37,009 nucleotides of DNA, taken from the NCBI GenBank assembly GCA_022601135.1, contig JAHZJB010000014.1, forward strand, positions 1 through 37,009. Direction: 5' to 3'. The notes under the pieces were generated by a model. That model saw only the letters and a program-made list of their open reading frames with translations, was not told the DNA's origin and searched no databases. This document shows, piece by piece, positions 31,020 to 37,009 of the stretch. Numbering within the stretch: the first letter of the stretch is position 1; each line of letters begins with the position of its first letter. This DNA comes from Actinomycetes bacterium. Its GTDB lineage: Bacteria; Actinomycetota; Actinomycetes; Mycobacteriales; Mycobacteriaceae. Position numbers and translations under genes: made by a program.

Positions 31020-33188
31020 ATGGCTTTCGCGACCGAAGACCCCGTACTCGCGCACTCTGAGTACCGCGCCATGGACGAGATCGTTCGTGAAGGCGGTCGC
31101 TTCGAGGTCGTGAGTGAGTTCGAGCCCGCCGGTGATCAACCGGCCGCGATCGAGGATCTGGCACGCCGGATCCGAGCGGGGGAGCGCGACGTAGTCCTGC
31201 TCGGTGCCACCGGCACCGGAAAATCGGCGACCACGGCATGGCTGATCGAGCGCCTTCAACGACCAACCTTGGTGATGGCGCCGAACAAGACCCTGGCCGC
31301 CCAGCTGGCCAATGAGCTTCGGGAGATGTTGCCGCACAACGCCGTCGAGTACTTCGTGTCCTATTACGATTACTACCAGCCAGAGGCGTACATCGCTCAG
31401 ACGGATACCTACATCGAGAAGGACAGCTCGATCAACGACGATGTGGAACGGCTGCGCCACTCGGCCACTTCAAGCCTGCTGTCACGCCGTGACGTCGTGG
31501 TGGTGGCGTCGGTTTCCTGCATTTACGGCCTCGGCACCCCGCAGTCCTACCTGGACCGTTCCGTCGAACTCAGCGTCGGAGACGAGGTTCCCCGCGACGC
31601 ACTACTCCGCCTGCTGGTCGACGTTCAGTACAACCGCAACGACATGGCGTTCACCCGCGGTTCGTTCCGGGTCCGCGGTGACACCGTCGAGATCATTCCG
31701 TCCTACGAGGAACTCGCGGTCCGCATCGAGTTCTTCGGAGACGAGGTGGAGGCACTGTATTACCTGCACCCATTGACCGGCGACATCATCCGGAAGGTCG
31801 ATTCGCTGCGCATTTTTCCGGCCACACACTACGTCGCGGGTCCCGAGCGGATGGCGCACGCGATCTCGACCATCGAGTCCGAACTCGAGGAGCGGTTGGC
31901 CGAGTTGGAGCGTCAAGGCAAGCTGCTGGAGGCCCAACGGCTGCGGATGCGTACCAACTACGACATCGAGATGATGCGCCAGGTCGGATTCTGTTCCGGA
32001 ATTGAGAACTATTCGCGCCATATCGACGGACGTCCCGCTGGATCGGCACCGGCCACCCTGCTCGACTACTTTCCCGAGGATTTCCTGCTCGTCATCGATG
32101 AGTCGCATGTCACCGTGCCGCAGATCGGCGGGATGTACGAGGGGGACATGTCGCGCAAACGCAACCTGGTGGAGTTCGGCTTCCGCCTTCCGTCCGCAGT
32201 CGACAACCGGCCGCTGACGTGGGAGGAGTTCGCTGACCGTATCGGCCAGACGGTGTATCTGTCGGCCACCCCGGGGGCATTCGAACTGAGTCAGGCCGGC
32301 GGCGAGTTCGTCGAGCAGGTGATTCGGCCCACCGGCCTGGTCGACCCCCAGGTCGTGGTCAAGCCCACAAAGGGGCAGATCGATGATCTGATCGGGGAGA
32401 TCCGCAAACGCACCCAATGCAACGAGCGCGTGCTGGTCACCACGCTGACGAAGAAGATGGCCGAAGACCTCACCGACTACCTGCTGGAGATGGGGATACG
32501 GGTTCGCTACCTGCACTCCGAGGTGGATACGTTGCGCCGGGTGGAGCTGCTGCGCCAATTGCGCCTGGGGGAGTACGACGTTCTGGTCGGAATCAACCTT
32601 CTGCGTGAGGGTCTCGACCTTCCCGAGGTATCACTGGTGGCCATCCTGGACGCGGACAAGGAAGGCTTCCTGCGCTCACCGCGCAGCCTGATCCAGACCA
32701 TCGGTCGGGCGGCGCGCAACGTGTCGGGCGAGGTGCACATGTACGCCGACACCGTGACCGACTCGATGAAACAGGCGATCGACGAGACGGAACGGCGGCG
32801 CACCAAACAGATCGCCTTCAACGCCGAACACGGTATCGACCCGAAACCGTTGCGCAAGAAGATCGCTGACATCCTCGATCAGGTCTACCGCGAGGCTGAC
32901 GACACCGAGGCCGCCGAGGCCGTTGCAGTCGTTGGTTCCGGCCGCAACGCGTCGCGGGGCAGGCGTGCGCAAGGTGAGCCCGGCCGTGCGGTGAGTGCCG
33001 GTGTCGTCGAGGGCCGCGATGCTTCCACCATGCCGCGTGCCGAGTTGGCCGACCTCATCAAGGAGCTCACCGCGCAGATGATGGCGGCTGCGCGGGATCT
33101 CCAGTTCGAGTTGGCTGCCCGTATCCGGGACGAAATCGCAGACCTGAAAAAGGAACTCCGCGGAATGGACGCTGCCGGTCTCCAGTGA
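31020..33188 (+). CDS. uvrB: Excinuclease ABC subunit B
   Basis: The 722-residue helicase-like protein verifies damage and loads UvrC in nucleotide excision repair. Walker A is GATGTGKS at 62-69, the beta hairpin region is [15 protein letters not shown] is the Walker B box, and helicase motifs V-VI are [14 protein letters not shown] and [13 protein letters not shown] domain at about 680-715 ([22 protein letters not shown] in part) contacts UvrA or UvrC. ATG 31020 gives the family start MAFATE. No clear LexA box was seen upstream. Confidence 0.98.
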   Translation: MAFATEDPVLAHSEYRAMDEIVREGGRFEVVSEFEPAGDQPAAIEDLARRIRAGERDVVLLGATGTGKSATTAWLIERLQRPTLVMAPNKTLAAQLANELREMLPHNAVEYFVSYYDYYQPEAYIAQTDTYIEKDSSINDDVERLRHSATSSLLSRRDVVVVASVSCIYGLGTPQSYLDRSVELSVGDEVPRDALLRLLVDVQYNRNDMAFTRGSFRVRGDTVEIIPSYEELAVRIEFFGDEVEALYYLHPLTGDIIRKVDSLRIFPATHYVAGPERMAHAISTIESELEERLAELERQGKLLEAQRLRMRTNYDIEMMRQVGFCSGIENYSRHIDGRPAGSAPATLLDYFPEDFLLVIDESHVTVPQIGGMYEGDMSRKRNLVEFGFRLPSAVDNRPLTWEEFADRIGQTVYLSATPGAFELSQAGGEFVEQVIRPTGLVDPQVVVKPTKGQIDDLIGEIRKRTQCNERVLVTTLTKKMAEDLTDYLLEMGIRVRYLHSEVDTLRRVELLRQLRLGEYDVLVGINLLREGLDLPEVSLVAILDADKEGFLRSPRSLIQTIGRAARNVSGEVHMYADTVTDSMKQAIDETERRRTKQIAFNAEHGIDPKPLRKKIADILDQVYREADDTEAAEAVAVVGSGRNASRGRRAQGEPGRAVSAGVVEGRDASTMPRAELADLIKELTAQMMAAARDLQFELAARIRDEIADLKKELRGMDAAGLQ

Positions 33189-33316
33189 CTTGATCGCGTG
33201 TAGCCCGCGTCACGTTGTCGTCGGCATAGTGATCTTGCCTGCGCTGGCGGTGCCGTTTCCTGGGCAAACGCCATTCCGGTGCGGTGATTCGTACCCGTGT
33301 TCGGTTGATGCCGGGT

Positions 33317-33322
33317 TAGTGT
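33317..33322 (+). promoter_or_regulatory. Possible -10 TAGTGT for the universal stress protein gene
   Basis: TAGTGT lies 34 nt before ATG 33357 and would give a leader of about 27 nt that includes GGGAGG at 33345-33350. Confidence 0.3.
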
Positions 33323-33356
33323 CTGTGGCGTTGCAATCGACGCTGGGAGGATATGG

Positions 33357-33800
33357 ATGAGCGCCTATCAAACCGTGGTGGTTGGTACGGACGGGTCAGA
33401 CTCGTCGTTTCGTGCCGTCGACCGCGCTGGACAGATCGCCGCCGCGGCCAATGCGAAGATCATCGTCGCAACGGCCTATTTCCCGCAGAGCGAGGATAAG
33501 GGCGCCGCTGACATACTCAAGGACGAGGCCTACAAGGTGTCGGGAAACGCCCCGATATTCGAGATCCTGCGCGATGCGCGAGATCGCGCGAAGGCTGCGG
33601 GCGCCCAGGAAGTCGAAGAGAGGGCGATCGTCGGGGCCCCCGTTGATGCGCTTGTCGACCTGGCCGAGGAAGTCGGCGCCGACCTGCTGGTGGTAGGAAA
33701 CGTCGGGCTGAGCACCATCGCCGGGCGACTGCTCGGGTCGGTGCCGGCCAATGTCGCGCGGCGGTCTAAGTCCGACGTGCTGATCGTGCACACCTCGTGA
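33357..33800 (+). CDS. Universal stress protein (Rv1636-like)
   Basis: The 147-residue protein is a single USP domain: VVVGTDGSDSSFRAV at the start, and VVGNVGLSTIAGRLLGSVP with the Gx2Gx9GS nucleotide-binding motif near the end. It matches M. tuberculosis Rv1636 (TB15.3) in sequence and position after uvrB. That protein is reported to bind cAMP as well as ATP, which is notable because a cyclase gene lies 20 kb away. ATG 33357 follows a strong GGGAGG. The M. tuberculosis genes Rv1634-Rv1635c between uvrB and this gene are absent here. Confidence 0.95.
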   Translation: MSAYQTVVVGTDGSDSSFRAVDRAGQIAAAANAKIIVATAYFPQSEDKGAADILKDEAYKVSGNAPIFEILRDARDRAKAAGAQEVEERAIVGAPVDALVDLAEEVGADLLVVGNVGLSTIAGRLLGSVPANVARRSKSDVLIVHTS

Positions 33801-33900
33801 ACTGAGACGCTGAACATCCGGGCGGGTTCCTGACCTCTTCGTGATGAAGCTGTAGCTTTCGGTCCGCCTGTCACCCTGCGCCAGAGGGCGGCTGCGGGGC

Positions 33901-33906
33901 TACTGT
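33901..33906 (+). promoter_or_regulatory. Possible -10 TACTGT for the zinc-ribbon membrane protein
   Basis: TACTGT ends 8 nt before ATG 33915, near the spacing for leaderless initiation. Confidence 0.35.
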
Positions 33907-33914
33907 CTTCCGCC

Positions 33915-34184
33915 ATGGGTAGCTATGTGATGCTGGCGGGGATAGTCATCTCCCTGCTGCTGGGTTCGTTGTTGGTAACTCGGCGCGTTCTGGGTTCCGT
34001 TGTGCGGTGCGGGTTTTGCGATCATCGCGTAATGCCGTGGGCGGTAGGACGTGACACCTTCACGTGCAGGCCGTGCAAGAAGACCCTGCCCCGTCGGCTG
34101 GCGTATCCAACCCCTGCTCTGGAATTCACGACCGCAGCGCCCCTTGTGCTGGAGCCAGCGGGGCGGCACCGAAAGGCCGGTTAG
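33915..34184 (+). CDS. Small membrane protein with a zinc-ribbon-like motif
   Basis: The 89-residue product has one N-terminal membrane helix (MLAGIVISLLLGSLLV), then CGFCDH and, 20 residues on, CRPCKK, a four-cysteine zinc-ribbon pattern. The tail is proline- and alanine-rich. I do not recognise a named family. The stop overlaps that of the convergent hydrolase gene by 4 nt (TTAG). Confidence 0.65.
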   Translation: MGSYVMLAGIVISLLLGSLLVTRRVLGSVVRCGFCDHRVMPWAVGRDTFTCRPCKKTLPRRLAYPTPALEFTTAAPLVLEPAGRHRKAG

Positions 34185-35068
34185 CGAGGGCAGCGCATTG
34201 TGCGCTGGATCGCCGCATTGAGCACATCCCGTGCCTCCTGGGGCAACATGTGTCCGGCATCGGGGATATGCACGTGCTGGGCGCCGGGGATCCCCGCCGC
34301 CAGATCAAGCCCGTGTGCCGGGGGTGTCAATGGATCGATTCCCCCGCTGACCACGACGGTCCGTGCCTGAATCGACGCCAGTGCGGCGTACTGGTCATAG
34401 GCGCGCAGGCTGGGCAGAAACCCTACTGCCGTGGGCACCGAGGTGCTGGCCAACGCCGCCGCGGCGACCGCCGCCGCGGTAGCCGACCGGGCACTGCGCC
34501 GCCAACGTCCCAACGTCGCGCACACCGGGCCGGCCATCGCCCGAACCGCCTGTTCCGGCGAGCGCTCGACGAGGCCGAACAGCGCCGCGGTCGCCGGCGT
34601 TGCCAACAACTTCCCCAAGCCGCGTTCGGAAAGCCTGCCGGCCGCTGTGGCCGCCAAGACCAACCCGTGCGGATCCACCGGACGATCAGCCCGGAAACGA
34701 CCAAGGTACGCCAGTGCCGTCATGCCCCCCATCGAATGCCCGACCAGGGTGACCCGCCCGCCAACCTTGGCGGCGGCGAGCACCTGCGCCAGGTCTTCGG
34801 CTAGCCGGTCGATCCGATAGGTCCGCATGGGTGCGTGCCCAGACTGGCCGTGACCGCGGTGGTCATAGCTGATCACCCGCACGGAATTCCCGAACGTTCC
34901 TGCGAGATAGGAGATCTGGTACGCCCACGAGGCCGAGGTGAGGCAGAAGCCGTGCAGAAACACAACGGTGCGTTTCGCCGTCGGCGGACCGGTGTCACGA
35001 ACCGCCAGGGTTACGTCGTCATCGGTCATGAGGCGCAACTGCTGAGCGTTGGTGGTCGTGTCGATCAT
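34181..35068 (-). CDS. Alpha/beta hydrolase
   Basis: The 295-residue protein has the fold's hallmarks: oxyanion-hole region VVFLHGFCLTSASW, SYDHRGHGQS, nucleophile elbow GHSMGGM (Ser in LVGHSMGG), the acid in VVSGGIDPLTPP, and catalytic His in IPDAGHMLPQ. No signal peptide is seen. Substrate is unknown; epoxide hydrolases, esterases and haloperoxidase-like enzymes share these motifs. ATG 35068 follows GAGG at 7 nt; the GTG one codon before is the alternative. A short leader reading frame lies upstream. Confidence 0.88.
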   Translation of the reverse strand: MIDTTTNAQQLRLMTDDDVTLAVRDTGPPTAKRTVVFLHGFCLTSASWAYQISYLAGTFGNSVRVISYDHRGHGQSGHAPMRTYRIDRLAEDLAQVLAAAKVGGRVTLVGHSMGGMTALAYLGRFRADRPVDPHGLVLAATAAGRLSERGLGKLLATPATAALFGLVERSPEQAVRAMAGPVCATLGRWRRSARSATAAAVAAAALASTSVPTAVGFLPSLRAYDQYAALASIQARTVVVSGGIDPLTPPAHGLDLAAGIPGAQHVHIPDAGHMLPQEARDVLNAAIQRTMRCPR

Positions 35069-35096
35069 CACCGCACCTCACCGTCCGTGCCCCGAC

Positions 35097-35114
35097 CTAC
35101 AGACGGGCGAACAC
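35097..35114 (-). CDS. Putative five-codon leaderless leader peptide before the hydrolase gene
   Basis: On the minus strand GTG TTC GCC CGT CTG TAG encodes VFARL. TAGCCT at 35121-35126 ends 6 nt before its GTG, so the transcript would begin at this codon, about 46 nt before the hydrolase ATG. Short leaderless upstream frames are known in mycobacteria. The frame is short enough to arise by chance. Confidence 0.35.
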   Translation of the reverse strand: MFARL

Positions 35115-35194
35115 GTTCTCAGGCTAGCAAACTTTTTCTCTCCGGTTGAGCTTTCCTGAGGGGGCATCGCGCAGGGGTTTGAATCCACTGGCGC

Positions 35195-35214
35195 CGACCG
35201 CATAGCAACGGTCG
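35195..35214. other. Inverted repeat CGACCG-N8-CGGTCG
   Basis: A perfect 6-bp stem with an 8-nt loop. No run of T follows on either strand, so an intrinsic terminator is unlikely; an operator or RNA hairpin is possible. Confidence 0.4.
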
Positions 35215-35218
35215 AAAG

Positions 35219-35232
35219 ACGTCCAAGGACGT
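35219..35232. promoter_or_regulatory. Palindrome ACGTCC-AA-GGACGT, possible operator
   Basis: A perfect 14-bp palindrome with a 2-nt centre at the edge of the AT-rich stretch. I do not recognise it as the site of a known mycobacterial regulator. Confidence 0.4.
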
Positions 35233-35394
35233 TTATAAGAAGTGTTAAAGACAATAAATTTGGGTTAATGGGGATGTTTTAGCAACTGCTATTGCGAGAC
35301 GCCGCATCGCCTAAACCATCGGAGCTCCTGCGGCCGATCCCCTTAGCCAGCTAACTGTGAAGGCGGCTCGCTGCGTGGCGCGGGCCGGCCATGC

Positions 35395-36186
35395 TCAACC
35401 GGTGAACTTGCCGCTGCGGATGCGATCGGCCTCCATGAGGGCGAGTTCCTGGGCGGCAGGGATCACTATCTCCTGATCGGGCACGAAATCGACCGCGTCG
35501 GAGCGGTCCGGGTAGGGGACGGCGTTGAGTATCACGCGCATCGCGTTCAGCCGGGCCCGGTGCTTGTCCTCCGAGCGCACGATGGTCCAGGGGGCGTCGG
35601 CCGTGCTGGTGCGCCGCAGCATCTGGTATTTGGCATCGGTGAAGTCGTCCCAGTGCTCCTGGGCTTGGACGTCGATCTCGCTGAGCTTCCACTGGCGCAG
35701 GGGATCGTCGCGGCGGCGTTCGAAACGGCGGGCCTGCTCCTCCTTGGTGACGCTGAAGTAGAGCTTGACCAGGATGGTTCCCTGGCGGACCAGGTCCTTC
35801 TCGAAGCCCACCACACCGCGCAGGAAGTTGCGGTGCTCCTCCTCGGTGCAGAAGCCGAAAACCGGCTCCACCATTGCCCGGTTGTACCAGGATCGGTCAA
35901 ACAAGACCATCTCCCCACCAGAGGGAAACTGGGCTACGTACCGTTGGAAATACCACTGGGTACGCTGTTCGGCGGTGGGCTTCCCGAGGGCCACGACACG
36001 ATAGTGTTTCTCGTTCATGTAGCGGGTGACACGTCGGATGGTTCCGCCCTTGCCGGCGGCGTCTCGGCCCTCGAAAAGGACGATCATTCGGCGGTCCTCG
36101 TCTTCGAGGTACCGCTGGAGCTTCAGCAGCTCCACCTGAAAGGGCTTGAGTTCTTCATCCTGACGGACTTTGCGCGGAACGGCCAT
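35395..36186 (-). CDS. ppk2: Polyphosphate kinase 2
   Basis: The 263-residue enzyme transfers phosphate between polyphosphate and nucleoside diphosphates. Walker A is EGRDAAGKGGTI near 39-50, lid and substrate residues lie in KPTAEQRTQWYFQRYV, and Walker B is MVLFDRSWYNRAMVEPVFGF. A single domain of this length is class I PPK2. ATG 36186 follows GGAG at 10 nt. No operon partner is adjacent. Confidence 0.95.
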   Translation of the reverse strand: MAVPRKVRQDEELKPFQVELLKLQRYLEDEDRRMIVLFEGRDAAGKGGTIRRVTRYMNEKHYRVVALGKPTAEQRTQWYFQRYVAQFPSGGEMVLFDRSWYNRAMVEPVFGFCTEEEHRNFLRGVVGFEKDLVRQGTILVKLYFSVTKEEQARRFERRRDDPLRQWKLSEIDVQAQEHWDDFTDAKYQMLRRTSTADAPWTIVRSEDKHRARLNAMRVILNAVPYPDRSDAVDFVPDQEIVIPAAQELALMEADRIRSGKFTG

Positions 36187-36493
36187 GCCGATGATTCTCC
36201 ACGATGCCGCTGCAGGTGGGGTCCACCGGTACCGAACGCGGCCCCGTGTCTGCGTCGCGGGCTGAGGTGCCGCTTACATCGACGCCCACGCCGTGCGCAA
36301 GGCCTCGGCGCCGACAAAATGCGGATCTCATCCGTCGGTTCGACTCCTTTCGCGCCGCGGCACGATCAGGCACCGACGTAGATCCCGGTCGAGGCGGGCT
36401 AGGGCCAGCGACTGTGCTCCTGTCCAGTTGCGAAACCGCAGCAAGGACGACACGTCTCGGCAGGGTTGCTACATCCGTCGAGTGTGCGGGATT
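36187..36493. other. Gene-free 307-bp stretch between ppk2 and the PGRS-like gene
   Basis: I find no supported gene, tRNA or strong terminator. A small nested inverted repeat (CGGAT-CTC-ATCCG at 36323-36335) is the only structure noted. The part next to 36186 should contain the ppk2 promoter. Confidence 0.6.
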
Positions 36494-37009
36494 TCAGGCG
36501 GGACCGCCGGTGCCGCCGGTACCGCCGGTACCGCCGGTGCCACCAGAAGCAGATCCGCCGGTTCCACCAGTTCCGCCGGTGCCCCCGCTGCCGGAGCCGC
36601 CATCTGCGCCGTTGCCGCCGTCACCGCCGAGGCTGGTTCCGGCGCCGTTTCCGCCGTTTCCGCCGTTTCCGCCGTTTCCGCCGTTTCCGCCGTTTCCGTC
36701 GGCGCCGTCACCGCCGGCACCACCGTTACCACCGGCACGACCGTTGCTGAAGGTAAGGGAGCCGTCACCGCCGTCACCGCCCCTGCCGCCGGCACCGCCC
36801 GCGCCGCCGGCGGTGTCGCCGTCACCGCCGGCACCACCATCGCCGCCGAGACCTCCGGAGCTGTCAAGAGTGGAGTTGTCACCGGCGTTTCCACCGGCAG
36901 CACCCGCGCCGCCATCCCCGCCGGCTCCGCTAGTGCTGTTTCCGCCGATACCGCCGGCACCGCCGTCGCCGCCGACGCTGTTACCACTGGCCCTGTCGCC
37001 CGCATTGCC
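36494..37009 (-). CDS. C-terminal part of a PGRS-like glycine-rich protein (5' end outside window)
   Basis: On the minus strand the frame is open from the window edge to TGA at 36494-36496, 171 residues with no start codon inside. It is built of Gly-Gly-Xaa triplets (GGDGGAGG, GGNGGNGG, GGTGGTGG), the pattern of mycobacterial PGRS domains, and ends GGTGGPA. Such domains form glycine-rich cell-envelope or surface proteins; some bind calcium. Whether a PE domain is present cannot be seen. Alternative frames give only Ala/Val/Thr- or Arg-rich shadows. Confidence 0.85.
   Translation of the reverse strand, partial: GNAGDRASGNSVGGDGGAGGIGGNSTSGAGGDGGAGAAGGNAGDNSTLDSSGGLGGDGGAGGDGDTAGGAGGAGGRGGDGGDGSLTFSNGRAGGNGGAGGDGADGNGGNGGNGGNGGNGGNGAGTSLGGDGGNGADGGSGSGGTGGTGGTGGSASGGTGGTGGTGGTGGPA
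36647..36700. repeat. 9-bp tandem repeat (GTTTCCGCC on the plus strand), five perfect copies and one variant
   Basis: Five identical units span 36647-36691, followed by GTTTCCGTC at 36692-36700. On the coding strand each unit encodes Gly-Gly-Asn. Such arrays change length by slippage. Confidence 0.9.

Larger units (their letters stand above)
35069..35394. other. Gene-free 326-bp stretch, partly AT-rich
   Basis: No coding sequence is supported apart from a five-codon leader frame near 35097-35114. The part from about 35220 to 35300 is strikingly AT-rich for this genome (TTTATAAG, AATAAATTTGGGTTAATGG in pieces). It also holds two inverted repeats, at 35195-35214 and 35219-35232. It lies upstream of the hydrolase gene and downstream of ppk2. 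Confidence 0.7.

Noticed and set aside
35195..35214. Hairpin considered as an intrinsic terminator for ppk2
   Set aside because: No T-rich run follows on the minus strand, and the stem is only 6 bp.
36647..36700. Regular short repeats considered as a CRISPR array
   Set aside because: Units are 9 bp, contiguous, with no spacers, and encode Gly-Gly-Asn in frame.
36466..36750. Arginine-rich open frame on the plus strand, and an Ala/Val/Thr-rich frame on the minus strand at 36469-37005
   Set aside because: Both are alternate readings of the PGRS-like Gly-Gly-Xaa repeats, which occupy the third frame and explain the periodicity.

Overview
The window is high-GC actinobacterial DNA, and its gene content and order point to a mycobacterium. 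A long block is collinear, from memory of the H37Rv map, with Mycobacterium tuberculosis Rv1614-Rv1636: lgt tail, DUF2752 protein, pyk, tesB, HdeD-like protein, Rv1625c-type adenylyl cyclase, pdtaR, a thiolase-like/DUF35 pair, polA, rpsA, coaE, a DUF402 protein, uvrB and a universal stress protein. A 13E12-type DUF222/HNH gene, a PGRS-like glycine-rich protein and many apparently leaderless promoters fit the same assignment. A complete livHMGF-type ABC operon suggests a fast-growing or environmental species rather than the tuberculosis complex. No species can be named from the sequence alone.

Layout. 1-3.6 kb: acidic tail of Lgt, an acyltransferase (-), a DUF222/HNH gene behind what looks like a DNA-damage promoter, and two overlapping small membrane-protein genes (TM2, DUF2752). 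3.7-7.3 kb: pyk-tesB, then DUF4190 and HdeD-like membrane proteins (-). 7.3-12 kb: a GlnH-like binding lipoprotein, a MacS-type histidine kinase with its LuxR-type response regulator, and a large DUF2339 membrane protein. 12-14.4 kb: membrane adenylyl cyclase (-), a small secreted protein lying between two copies of a tRNA 3' end, the tRNA itself (-), and pdtaR. 14.6-21.3 kb: livHMGF (-) flanked by two different substrate-binding lipoprotein genes (+). 21.4-29.9 kb: thiolase-like/DUF35 pair (-), polA (+), PrsW-family protease (-), rpsA and coaE-GrpB (+). 29.9-35.1 kb: secreted protein and DUF402 protein (-), uvrB (+), universal stress protein (+), small zinc-ribbon membrane protein (+), alpha/beta hydrolase (-). 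35.1-37 kb: an AT-rich gene-free stretch, PPK2 (-), a second gene-free stretch, and the 3' end of a PGRS-like gene (-) that runs off the window.

How the genes work together. Central metabolism (pyruvate kinase, acyl-CoA thioesterase, dephospho-CoA kinase) and information processing (polA, rpsA, uvrB) form the conserved backbone. Signalling genes are interspersed: cyclase, PdtaR, kinase/regulator pair, and a USP whose M. tuberculosis relative binds cAMP. Uptake is represented by the Liv system and by an orphan amino-acid-binding lipoprotein placed next to the two-component system. Many first genes of transcription units carry a TANNNT (or close) hexamer ending 6-8 nt before the start codon, so leaderless transcription appears common here. 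Four convergent gene pairs overlap at their stop codons, showing a compact layout.

The features most worth a second look are the duplicated tRNA 3' end enclosing a small secreted-protein gene, the short-variable-loop tRNA read as Leu(CAA), the LexA/PafBC-like promoter of the HNH gene, the apparent frameshift at the kinase N-terminus, the DUF402 gene with no usual start codon, and the absence of a cytochrome bd operon where M. tuberculosis has one.
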